A stretch of 64,000 nucleotides of DNA from Colwellia sp. GTDB lineage: Bacteria > Pseudomonadota > Gammaproteobacteria > Enterobacterales > Alteromonadaceae. Of the stretch, positions 37,745-46,125 are shown one piece after another. The translations under genes and the position numbers were made by a program. The stretch is taken from positions 62,001 to 126,000 of the forward strand of contig JABSOY010000001.1 in the NCBI GenBank assembly GCA_013215385.1, read 5' to 3'. A model generated the notes under the pieces. It did no database searches, was not told where the DNA came from, and was given only the letters and a program-made list of their open reading frames with translations. The first letter of the stretch is position 1; every line of letters begins with the position of its first letter.

Positions 37745-40131
37745 AAACGCTTTTCTGCCAGTGATTTTCTATAGTTAACTTTTTCGTTGAGTAACTGTAA
37801 TAATTTTTGTCCGTCGATAGGCCTAGACATGAAGTATCCTTGCGCATTAACACATTTTATTTTGTTCAAGTATCGATATTGCTTTTCATTTTCTATGCCT
37901 TCACCAACAGTTTTAATATTTAGTGATTTAGCTAAATTGATAATTGTATTTAAAATAATATGATTGTTTTTCTCTTGATCTAAATTTTTAATAAAAGATC
38001 TATCTATTTTTAAGGTATCGAACCTAAATTTATTAAGGTAGCTTAACGAAGAGTAGCCTGTACCGAAATCATCAAGCGCAATAGTAATCCCCATCGCGGA
38101 AAGTTTGTCCATCGAGAGTTGTGTTTTTTCAATATTATCAACAATTGTCTGTTCTGTTATTTCGATACATAATATTTTTATAAGTTGTGGGTATGCGTGA
38201 TAATTTTTTTCCAATAAATTAATAAGTTCATCAGAAACAAAACCTTGACTGGAAACATTTATATTGAGTTTAAAGTGATTAGGGAAATGTTGATGATAAT
38301 TTCTTATATAGCTAATTGCCAGCTCAACGACATATATATCAAGTTTCGCCATATAGCCAGCACGCTCTATTTCTGGAAGAAAAGTGTCGGGTTGAATAAC
38401 GCCTTGCTCAGAGTGTTGCCAGCGGATAAGTGATTCTGCCCCAACAATACGACCAGAAGATAAATTAACAATAGGTTGAAATTGAAGGTAAAGTTCTTTG
38501 TTCTTAATAGCCTGCAGAAAATCTCGTTCAAGTTTATAAGTACTACTAGATTGATTAACTTGTTCTACAGCATAATAGACCTGATTTCTCCCGCGTAATT
38601 TTGCTTGGTACATAGCTTCATCGGCTTGTACTAATAGGCACTTTGTATCTGTTTCGCCGCTAAAAAAATAACTAACGCCTATACTGACTGAAATATCAAT
38701 TCTATGATTATCAATATCAACAGTTGAGTTAATCTCATTAATTATATTTTTTACAACGTGCTCGATTGCATTGACAGAAATAATATTCTCAACCAATATA
38801 GCAAATTCGTCGCCACCTAAACGACATAATGTATCTGAGGCTCTTAAATTACGACTAATTAGTTGAGAAATCGCAATTAATACTTTGTCACCTACGTGGT
38901 GACCATGGTTGTCATTAACTTGTTTAAAGCGGTCTAAGTCTAAAAATAATACCGCTAAGCCAGACTTTGTATCTCGTTTAGTGCGTGATATAGCGTGCTC
39001 AACACGGTCGGTGAACAATAATCGATTGGGTAATTTAGTTAAAGGGTCGTGTAAGGCAAGGAATTTTAAATCCGCTTTGCTTTTCATTCGTTCAATAGCA
39101 TTACGAATATGTTTGGCAACAAAAGACAGTAATTGTTTGTCTTTTGCATCAAATAAATAATTGTTACTGTAACTTTGTACTACAACCACGCCACGCAGCT
39201 CTCCTTCACCGAAAGGAACGCCTAACCAAGCTTTAGGGACAGTTCCTATTATATATATTTCATTGTCATTAATGAGCTTTTTGATTCCTTCCTCATATAA
39301 AAGCAGTCCTTTATTTGTTTTTAATACATAACCGGTAATACTCGGTTTTTCAATATTATAAGGGATAGTTTCATGTGTAGGGACAACGTCAAATTCATCT
39401 GAACCATAAGTGAAAACAAGTGAATTACCATCCCCTTTCGCAAGGGCAATAATAAAGTTTTTGGCAAAGGTTAATCGGCCTATACAAGCATGTAAGCGTT
39501 GGTAGAAATCATCTAAAGTTTCTGTCTCAAAAATTAATTCAGCAATTTCAAATAGGCTATCTTGAATTTTACTGCTGTACTCAAGCTCATCGATAGTTTT
39601 ATGTAATTTAGATATGGTGTGATTTTTATCTAGTTTAGTTGCCGTTATTGATGCTAATGCAGTGAGAGTGGTTTTATGCCTTTCAGTAAAAAAATTATAC
39701 TCGGGATGCTCCGAATCAATAACACCTATTAATTGGCCATCGACTACCATAGGCACAGCAAGCTCAGATAACCTATTTTGATCATCAATAATATAATCGT
39801 CGCATTCTCGAGTGTCTTTTATCAGTATTGCGGTCTTTTGGCAGGCTACTTTGCCGACAATACCTGTACCAAGTGCTAATTTTATCGGAGATAATATTTT
39901 ATAAGACTCAGGATTTTTATTACCAAAAGCAGCTTTTTGGTAAAGGTTATCTGATTTTTCATCATATAAATAAACGACAACATCGACAAAATCTAATTTT
40001 GCGACGACATTACGTGCTAAATGCCAGATAATTTCATCATTAGTATTTAATGATAATATATCAATGGCAAACTGGCTGATTATAGCTAAATGGCTATCAT
40101 CGGTGGTTTTGTCGAAGTTTTTTTTTGTCAT
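37729..40131 (-). CDS. GAF-GGDEF-EAL c-di-GMP protein
   Basis: An 800-residue cytoplasmic sensor with N-terminal GAF domains (about 15-165 and a second similar region 190-345), a GGDEF domain (about 360-520) and an EAL domain (about 535-785). The GGDEF site is intact (RLGGDEFAIL) with an RASD I-site five residues before it. The EAL motif reads ESL in GAESLIRW, but the other key residues are there: NVSSQGF, EITEQTI, DDFGTGYSS and KIDRSF. It could both make and degrade c-di-GMP; direction of activity cannot be told from sequence. Confidence 0.93.
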   Translation of the reverse strand: MTKKNFDKTTDDSHLAIISQFAIDILSLNTNDEIIWHLARNVVAKLDFVDVVVYLYDEKSDNLYQKAAFGNKNPESYKILSPIKLALGTGIVGKVACQKTAILIKDTRECDDYIIDDQNRLSELAVPMVVDGQLIGVIDSEHPEYNFFTERHKTTLTALASITATKLDKNHTISKLHKTIDELEYSSKIQDSLFEIAELIFETETLDDFYQRLHACIGRLTFAKNFIIALAKGDGNSLVFTYGSDEFDVVPTHETIPYNIEKPSITGYVLKTNKGLLLYEEGIKKLINDNEIYIIGTVPKAWLGVPFGEGELRGVVVVQSYSNNYLFDAKDKQLLSFVAKHIRNAIERMKSKADLKFLALHDPLTKLPNRLLFTDRVEHAISRTKRDTKSGLAVLFLDLDRFKQVNDNHGHHVGDKVLIAISQLISRNLRASDTLCRLGGDEFAILVENIISVNAIEHVVKNIINEINSTVDIDNHRIDISVSIGVSYFFSGETDTKCLLVQADEAMYQAKLRGRNQVYYAVEQVNQSSSTYKLERDFLQAIKNKELYLQFQPIVNLSSGRIVGAESLIRWQHSEQGVIQPDTFLPEIERAGYMAKLDIYVVELAISYIRNYHQHFPNHFKLNINVSSQGFVSDELINLLEKNYHAYPQLIKILCIEITEQTIVDNIEKTQLSMDKLSAMGITIALDDFGTGYSSLSYLNKFRFDTLKIDRSFIKNLDQEKNNHIILNTIINLAKSLNIKTVGEGIENEKQYRYLNKIKCVNAQGYFMSRPIDGQKLLQLLNEKVNYRKSLAEKRLKNKR

Positions 40132-40427
40132 ATATAGCGATTCATTATTTTTGAAACATTTTTACTTGACCTGTTTCAGTGAATAAAACTTAGCTTAAAA
40201 TTGAGCAGTTCCTACAAAATAATTACTTAATATACATTAAGTAGAATTAACTCCCATATTATATATGTAGAATGTTTACGCAATAGAATTCGTGTATAAC
40301 ATATACTTTTTTAATGAATTGAATGTTTTCTATACATAGGTAACTACCGATAAATGTGTTTGACCTGTTTCGTTTTTTACTGTTATGGTGACTGAAAAAT
40401 TATAATAAATTTTATTGGGGAGCACCT

Positions 40428-41069
40428 ATGTCGGAAGTTATCAGTGATAAAACGAATATTGATATTCGAGCGGCCTATTTATCAGGAGAAGACTTAAAGC
40501 TTGCTGCATCGCTGTTGTATCAAGCCTATCATGATGATCCTGTATTTATAGAGATATTTTCTAGTGATAAAAATGATTACGAACAAAGACTTCGTACCGC
40601 TATTCGTGAAGAATTAAGTGCCTATTGGCATGCAAAACAGCCAATGGTCGGTTTATATTTAGGTGAAGCTATGGTTGGTGTAGCTTGTTTAAATAGTCCC
40701 GATGAAAGTGTGGGGTCAGAGCGCTTCTGGCATTGGCGTTTAAAAATGATGTTAGGGGCAGGGTATTTCAGTACTAAACAAATGATTGAAAAAGAAAAAA
40801 TAGTACTTAATGCTGTGCCGATGAAAAAGTTTCATATGTTATCTTTTATTGCCATTCACCCGCTGCATCAACATCATGGCTTTGGTCATTACCTTTTGGC
40901 TGCTGTAAATACCATTTTAGAAGAACATTCTGGCAGCGAAGGTGTTGCTGTTTATGCTACTACTGATAAGTATCAGCAATTTTTTAAGGAAGTTGATTAC
41001 GAGTTTATTCAAGAGCTTTCTGTGGGTAATGTTTCAGGGTCTTTAATGGTGCATTATCGCAATAAATAA
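40428..41069 (+). CDS. GNAT family N-acetyltransferase
   Basis: A 213-residue acetyltransferase. The acetyl-CoA loop is HHGFGHYLL at about residues 146-154, after FHMLSFIAIHPLHQ. The N-terminal region DPVFIEIFSSDK and the middle part GVACLNSPDE are typical of GNAT proteins with unassigned substrates. A GGGGAG ribosome-binding site precedes ATG. The promoter region contains TTGACCTGTTTC at 40360, an element recurring nearby (see findings). Confidence 0.85.
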   Translation: MSEVISDKTNIDIRAAYLSGEDLKLAASLLYQAYHDDPVFIEIFSSDKNDYEQRLRTAIREELSAYWHAKQPMVGLYLGEAMVGVACLNSPDESVGSERFWHWRLKMMLGAGYFSTKQMIEKEKIVLNAVPMKKFHMLSFIAIHPLHQHHGFGHYLLAAVNTILEEHSGSEGVAVYATTDKYQQFFKEVDYEFIQELSVGNVSGSLMVHYRNK

Positions 41070-41487
41070 TAGTGCCCAATTTCCATCTTGCGATTAGACT
41101 GTATTGAATATATAAATGAATATTGTGTTAATTAGACGTATAGCTAAATAATAAATAGAATATTAACTTAATATCTATGGTTTGTTTTTTATATAATAAT
41201 CAAATATTTAGTTTGTTTTTGGTTATATTGATTTTCTGGCTTACTGCTATATTTTTAATATACATTTTATTTACAATTAAACTTCAGATTTGCTCAATAT
41301 TTTGTGAGATATATCTTACGTGCGTGTGAGATATTGAGTAAGTTACATAGTGTAAACAGTAAGTAAATATGTATTGTACTTTGATTTTATTGATATTTTT
41401 TTTAATTGTAATTGTTACAACTTTAGTTGCTGAAATATAAAATTTATTACGGGTTAGAATATTTATAAATAAGGGTAGTATTAACCA
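41070..41487. other. AT-rich region upstream of the first CsrB-type RNA
   Basis: About 420 bases, mostly AT-rich, without a gene. It holds the UvrY-like box at 41303-41320, a repeated GTGAGATATTGAGTAAG-like segment just after it, and the probable -10 element of the RNA gene, TAGTAT, at 41476-41481. The open frame at 41284-41583 on the minus strand is not a gene. Confidence 0.6.
41303..41320. promoter_or_regulatory. UvrY/GacA-like box upstream of csrB1
   Basis: TGTGAGATATATCTTACG fits the TGTRAG-N6-CTTACA box bound by UvrY/GacA/VarA response regulators. Its centre is about 177 bases upstream of the proposed transcription start, like the distal UvrY site in E. coli csrB. Confidence 0.6.
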
Positions 41488-41843
41488 CATCAGAACGAAA
41501 CAGGTCAGGAAGACTAAAGCACTCAAGTTACGGACTGATGATAAAGGAAAAGGAATTAAGATAATACGATAGGAAATCATCAAGGATTGGTAAAAGGATG
41601 TAATCTTTATTAAATGGATTTAGCCTTTTTATGGATGAAAAGTAAAGAATGTAACGGAATAAGTAATCTCTAGGGAAGAGGCTGTAATTCAGGATGAGTT
41701 GCAATTAGGGATGATGAATGGAAAGCAAAGGAATATTAGGAAATACAACGGAATGTTCTTTAAGGATGAAGCAGGACACTAAAATATGCAGGATGCATAC
41801 AAGCTAGTTCAAGAAATGCGGCTCATTGAGCCGTATTTTTTTG
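41488..41843 (+). ncRNA. csrB: CsrB-type small RNA, first copy
   Basis: A CsrA-sequestering small RNA of about 355 nucleotides. It contains 20 GGA triplets on the plus strand (about 3-4 expected by chance), mostly as AAGGATG, CAGGATG and AAGGAAT, the CsrA-binding motif. Some GGA are at hairpin tips, for example TATGCA-GGA-TGCATA at 41785-41799. It ends in a terminator, CGGCTC-ATT-GAGCCG, followed by TATTTTTTT. The 5' region shares GTCAGGAAGAC with the second copy. The transcription start is estimated from the -10 TAGTAT at 41476. In E. coli, csrB also lies next to syd. Confidence 0.88.
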
Positions 41844-41895
41844 TCTTAATTTTAGTACGTGCTTAGAGAAGTGTCTTGAAGTTATCTATTGCTGA

Positions 41896-43053
41896 TTAAT
41901 TGATGAAAGTAGCATAATAATCATGCTTACCAAGAACGGATTGACTACCTTTTAAAGAAAAACTATAACCGCATAATGAAAAACTTCCTCGATAAGCAAT
42001 ATTTTTAATAATCAATTGAGTATCTAATGGAGAAAAACTGGCTAAATAATCACTGTTATTTTCTTGTTTGACAGACAAAGTCCTAATTTTTTCACCGTTA
42101 TTAAAGTCAATTTCTTTACAACTTTTATCTCCTTGTGCGGATAATTGTTGCCATAAGTATTTTTCACTTGTCGCGTCACCTTGCCATTTTATTGTAATGC
42201 CATTGAATGATGATACAAATAGTGAAAAGTCGTCAGGTAAAGTTACCAGGTGCGTGCGCAATAACACCGACTGACTTTCTAGTGCTTTATTGTTTGTATC
42301 AAGAATAATATTATTTTTATTGTCATCTGATGTCGAGATCACTGATGTACTGATCATTGCCATGACAATGATTAAGATAACAGCGCTAACCGTTAACAAG
42401 GCATTTTTATGACTAAATAATTTTAGTCTTATTGCTTCTCCAAGATCACTATTTGTTGCGGTAGTCGCCGTTTGGTCGCTATTAATACTTGATGAATCTA
42501 TCCTTTTCGAAAGGATACTTCTCTCATCACTAAGCGCATCAGTTTGGTTAAATGTTGGTTCAATTCTACTTTCGTGCTTAGGCTGGGTCGGTTTTATAAA
42601 GGCACTTAAATCAACATTTCCGTAATAGCCTAAAATGTAATGTTTCCTACCTAAGCTTTTGTAGGTTGTTAAAAGCGCAGAGATCATTAACGGAAATAAT
42701 AACAACCAATAACTAGTGCTATAACCGGTAAAAATAATAATGAGCCCGGCAATAAATAAACTAAGCCCAGGGGCATATAGCCAGCTTTTATTCAGGTTTG
42801 CATCGTTTAATCGACGCTTTGTTGAAAATGTACAAAGGCAAGTAAAAATACATAAACAAAGAAAGGCTAATGCGTTGTTAATTGAGAATATGGCGCTGGT
42901 AATAATAAATAAAAAGTAGCTGCTAATATGAATGAAAATGAAACGGCGACGATTATCAAAACCGGTAAAACATAATAATGACTTAAGCAAAAGCACGAAG
43001 ACTCCTAAAAAATTGTTTGCTCGGGAAGTTTGAGCAAGAATAACCAATTTCAT
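41896..43053 (-). CDS. Membrane protein with DUF805-like N terminus and periplasmic domain
   Basis: A 385-residue protein lying between the two CsrB-type RNAs. Residues 1-140 form about four membrane segments, with CTFSTKRRLNDANLNKSW between them, a pattern like the RRLHD motif of DUF805 proteins. A polar Ser/Asp/Thr-rich linker (about 155-215) leads to a further membrane segment (NALLTVSAVILIIVMAMI), and the C-terminal 130 residues are predicted to be periplasmic with two or three cysteines (SCKEIDF, FSLCGYSF) that could form a disulfide. Not a recognised family overall; DUF805 relation is tentative. Confidence 0.75.
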   Translation of the reverse strand: MKLVILAQTSRANNFLGVFVLLLKSLLCFTGFDNRRRFIFIHISSYFLFIITSAIFSINNALAFLCLCIFTCLCTFSTKRRLNDANLNKSWLYAPGLSLFIAGLIIIFTGYSTSYWLLLFPLMISALLTTYKSLGRKHYILGYYGNVDLSAFIKPTQPKHESRIEPTFNQTDALSDERSILSKRIDSSSINSDQTATTATNSDLGEAIRLKLFSHKNALLTVSAVILIIVMAMISTSVISTSDDNKNNIILDTNNKALESQSVLLRTHLVTLPDDFSLFVSSFNGITIKWQGDATSEKYLWQQLSAQGDKSCKEIDFNNGEKIRTLSVKQENNSDYLASFSPLDTQLIIKNIAYRGSFSLCGYSFSLKGSQSVLGKHDYYATFIN

Positions 43054-43126
43054 CAGCTATTTCATTGAAATTTTTAAATTGTTACATTTATCATTTCATT
43101 GTGTATAGGTAAAACTGCATTGCAGC

Positions 43127-43144
43127 CGTAAGAAATATCGCACA
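43127..43144. promoter_or_regulatory. Possible UvrY-like box upstream of csrB2
   Basis: CGTAAGAAATATCGCACA matches the left half of TGTRAG-N6-CTTACA well and the right half at four of six positions. Its distance to the shared 5' motif (about 178 bases) is close to that of the first copy (about 193). Confidence 0.35.
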
Positions 43145-43311
43145 AACACGTCAGAGATCATTCTATATTTTGTAAGTGTTTAAACTATAATTAGTACAAG
43201 TGACTGTTTATAAGAGTAAAGTAACAAAGCATAAGTGGCTAGCTACTTTTTTCTGGTAATTTATTTTATTACTTATCTAGTTGTTAAAAACAAGGGTGCT
43301 AATATTAAACG

Positions 43312-43747
43312 TGTCAGGAAGACAAAGGTTATGGAAAACCTCACAAATAAGTTTTATGGATGATAACTGTTTGTTGAACATAGTACAGGATGTACAAAAG
43401 GAAAGGTGGTATAAGTTAACATTTGGTAGATAAAGGATTTAGCCGTAGGATACGATTAATTTCAAAGGAATGAAATCAAAAAAGGAATTTATGTGTAAGG
43501 ATACAATAGCTAACACCAGAGTTAACTTAATTTACCGCTTATTATTATCAATAGGATTATGAATTAGTGCCATGGATGGGCGGAATAATAAACGCAAGGA
43601 ATAATGGAATCATATAAATGGATTTTATCAAGGATGAATACTAGGGATAGGGCATTTTTCTATAAAGGAATTTATTTGCTGTAAAGGATTACACATTGCA
43701 TAGAAAAATCAATAAAGAAAAAAAAGCGACTTTTAAGTCGCTTTTTC
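43312..43747 (+). ncRNA. csrC: CsrB-type small RNA, second copy
   Basis: A second CsrA-sequestering RNA of about 435 nucleotides in the same orientation. It has 20 GGA triplets, including GTACA-GGA-TGTAC (43383-43395) and TTCA-AAGGAA-TGAA hairpins. The 5' end GTCAGGAAGAC is shared with csrB1. The likely -10 is TAATAT at 43300-43305, inside a block (AAGGGT..TARTATTAA) also found upstream of csrB1. The terminator AAAAAGCGACTT / AAGTCGCTTTTT (43721-43746) has 12 base pairs and can also serve the convergent gene. The symbol is by analogy; which copy is csrB or csrC cannot be decided. Confidence 0.85.
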
Positions 43748-43765
43748 TTTGTCTGAATAATTTAA

Positions 43766-44065
43766 TTAAATTTTATACATAGGAACATGAATATTATCGA
43801 GCTTATAGCCTTTCAGTAAGGCCTGGCCCTGATAACTTGATTCACCATCACCACTAAACTCAAAATCAAAAACACTACGCCAATGAGGCCCTAAATCTTT
43901 ACTAAACGATAAACGGCTTGAATGACGTGCAAGAGAGATAAACTGTAAATTTTCCTTTTTACAATATGATTTAATATGACGTAAAGCATATTCAGATACT
44001 TTTCTGAGGTAAATGAAATACCACAAAAATAAACAAACAACGAGTAGGTAATATATATTTTCCAT
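43766..44065 (-). CDS. DUF3301 family membrane protein
   Basis: A 99-residue protein with one N-terminal membrane segment (residues 3-20, IYYLLVVCLFLWYFIYL) and a cytoplasmic-looking domain of DUF3301 type: YCKKENLQFISLARHSSRLSFSKDLGPHWRSVFDFEFSGDG. It follows the DUF3549 gene by 14 bases, the same pairing as in other gammaproteobacteria. Function unknown. Confidence 0.87.
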   Translation of the reverse strand: MENIYYLLVVCLFLWYFIYLRKVSEYALRHIKSYCKKENLQFISLARHSSRLSFSKDLGPHWRSVFDFEFSGDGESSYQGQALLKGYKLDNIHVPMYKI

Positions 44066-44079
44066 TTGTCTTCCTTATA

Positions 44080-45117
44080 CTAACGTTGAAACAATAAACC
44101 AATGGCTTTGCTTAATTCAACACTACGGTTTGGTGATCTCATACATTGAAATATCAAAGGGCGTAAGGCTGGAATTGCAACAAGATCTTTGAAAACAGCT
44201 TGAAAAACTTCAACGTCATGAGCTGAAATTAATAATTCCAAAAATGCCATTATTTGCTGTTCATTGCTGAGTACTTGCCAACACCTGCCTGCTAATACAA
44301 TAATTAGCTCTTCGGATAATGTTACCTGTGATGAATTCTCAATAAGAGAATGAATAAACCGTATAACATGTGGATGCTCACAACTTGATGATAAACTACG
44401 TAATAAAAAGCTTTGATCACTTGCTTGACGACCGTTTTTACTCTCTGCGCTGTGCTCAAATTGGGCTATTAGTTCATCAATAATCTCAACCGGTAACTTT
44501 ACATTTTCTAATGCAGAACATAATGGATGTAATACGGGGCTAGGTATATGCGGCAACGCATTGACTAAAATCTTTTGATATGACTTTTCAGATAACCGTA
44601 CGGCAAAGTCATTTAGGCCTTGAACACCTACTGTTTGCCAGTCTTCCCAAGTGCTATCACCTGAAAGGTAACGTAGCGCCCCAGAAAAATACTGACTACT
44701 GTCATGTTTTACTTCAGTAGAAACTAAACTGTTTAAGTAAGCTAACTTATATTGTGGCGGAGTGAAATGGTACGGGTTACTTTTGAGTAATTCTTCTTGG
44801 CGTTCATTTGGAGAAGTACCGAGATCCGAGCCCAAAGCCTCAATTATAATAGCAATAAAATGATCCCTTGCAACTAAATTGAGCAAGCCTCGTTCATCAA
44901 GAGAGAACTTTACAAACCATAAATAGGGTTGTGAGTTTTTCTTTTGCCAAAAAGCGATGGCAATATATGCATGCCCTTGTGAAGGAAGAGGATAAGGAAT
45001 TTGGTTGGCTTCAATTTTAGTGAAAGTTTCTTTTGATAATTTATCAACTTTACGGCCTATATCATAAATTCGATATTGAGAACCAGATGTTTTTAGTAGT
45101 TCAGAAATTGTGCGCAT
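44080..45117 (-). CDS. DUF3549 family protein
   Basis: A soluble, mostly helical protein of about 345 residues. It begins MRTISELLKTSGSQYRIYDIGRKVDKLSKETF, the DUF3549 signature, and has many short helical repeats later (SALENVKLPVEIIDELIAQF). Starting at ATG 45117 fits the family; an upstream TTG would add ten residues. It is paired with DUF3301. Function unknown. Confidence 0.87.
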   Translation of the reverse strand: MRTISELLKTSGSQYRIYDIGRKVDKLSKETFTKIEANQIPYPLPSQGHAYIAIAFWQKKNSQPYLWFVKFSLDERGLLNLVARDHFIAIIIEALGSDLGTSPNERQEELLKSNPYHFTPPQYKLAYLNSLVSTEVKHDSSQYFSGALRYLSGDSTWEDWQTVGVQGLNDFAVRLSEKSYQKILVNALPHIPSPVLHPLCSALENVKLPVEIIDELIAQFEHSAESKNGRQASDQSFLLRSLSSSCEHPHVIRFIHSLIENSSQVTLSEELIIVLAGRCWQVLSNEQQIMAFLELLISAHDVEVFQAVFKDLVAIPALRPLIFQCMRSPNRSVELSKAIGLLFQR

Positions 45118-45277
45118 AGCAAGAGCCATAAATAAAAGAGTAATCAAACGGTAACGATATTATAAAGATAAAAATCGGCGATACCAAGCGAATATGAATG
45201 GAGAAAAAAATTAATAACCCAATTTAGTTAGTGATAAAAGACTGAGTTTTTAGTCATGGTAGTAATACACTTATATT

Positions 45278-45303
45278 AAAAAAAGCCCAGTCAGAGACTG
45301 GGC
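45278..45303 (-). terminator. Rho-independent terminator of ibpA
   Basis: On the minus strand GCCCAGTC / GACTGGGC with loop TCT is followed by TTTTTTT, 36 bases after the ibpA stop. Confidence 0.9.
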
Positions 45304-45338
45304 AAAAACATAAGGGGGAAACATAATAGAGAAAATGG

Positions 45339-45830
45339 TTAGCTGTTCTGCTCTCCCGGCTGACTTGTTGCATTCTGGATTGTTCTTTTTTGAAATAAGC
45401 TCTTGTCATTAATCGCTATTTTTCTAGGTTTCAAGGCTTCTGGTATTTCTCTTTCTAAATCAATATGAAGTAAACCGTGCTCCATAAAAGCACCAATAAC
45501 TTTTACATGATCGCCAAGTTGAAATTTTCGTTCAAAATTTCTCTCTGCAATACCTTGATGAAGAAAATTTCGTGATGAATCTTTGTTGATTGCAGCTTTG
45601 GTCCCGGTTATCACTAAGGTATTTTGTTTAGTCTCTATTTCCAGTTCATCATCGGTAAAGCCAGCAGTTGCCATGGTTATTCTATATCTATCTTCGGCAA
45701 GTAATTCTACGTTATATGGGGGGTAAGATGATTGTTTATCAGCATGTGAGGCTTTTTCAATTAAGCCGGCTAAATGGTCAAAACCGATAAATGAGCGGTA
45801 AAGTGGGCTGAAATCTGTAGATGTACGCAT
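45339..45830 (-). CDS. ibpA: Small heat-shock protein IbpA (Hsp20)
   Basis: A cytosolic holding chaperone of the alpha-crystallin family, 163 residues. After a short N-terminal arm (SPLYRSFIGFDHLAGLIE) comes the crystallin domain (about 37-125: YNVELLAEDRYRITMATAGF, TLVITGTK, FERKFQLGDHV, LLHIDLEREIPE) and a tail with the RKIAI motif (I-x-I) for oligomer formation. The 5' untranslated region can form a ROSE-like thermometer. Single gene with its own terminator. Confidence 0.95.
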   Translation of the reverse strand: MRTSTDFSPLYRSFIGFDHLAGLIEKASHADKQSSYPPYNVELLAEDRYRITMATAGFTDDELEIETKQNTLVITGTKAAINKDSSRNFLHQGIAERNFERKFQLGDHVKVIGAFMEHGLLHIDLEREIPEALKPRKIAINDKSLFQKRTIQNATSQPGEQNS

Positions 45831-45885
45831 AATATATATCCTATTATTTACCCGAATAATTTATATTTAAGGGTATTAGCAATAT
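45831..45885 (-). promoter_or_regulatory. ROSE-like RNA thermometer upstream of ibpA
   Basis: In the RNA (minus strand) the Shine-Dalgarno AGGA lies eight bases before AUG. About 35 bases upstream UUGCU (45878-45882) can pair with AGGA in the way typical of ROSE elements (U-A, U.G, bulged G, C-G, U-A), and a second stem ACCC/GGGU closes the inner loop. ROSE-type thermometers are known upstream of gammaproteobacterial ibpA. Fold drawn by hand. Confidence 0.5.
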
Positions 45886-46125
45886 TTGATCACCTGTTGA
45901 ATATTTCAATATATATAACCAACGAAATGTTGCGAAATAATACGGTTGAAATTTATTTATTCTCAGGTTTTTAAAGTGCCTTTCATTATTGAACAGGCGA
46001 TTAATGTAGCCCCGTTTTAGCTTAAGGCGACTACATTAATAAAGATGGGATTGCAGATGCTTTTTTCAAGTGAAAACATTATATAAATAATAACAAAACA
46101 ATAATGCATTGATATTAATATGTTT

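Noticed and set aside
41284-41583. 99-codon open frame on the minus strand upstream of csrB1
   Set aside because: It overlaps the UvrY-like box, promoter and 5' end of the sRNA, has low-complexity hydrophobic composition and no ribosome-binding site; it is a by-product of AT-rich DNA.
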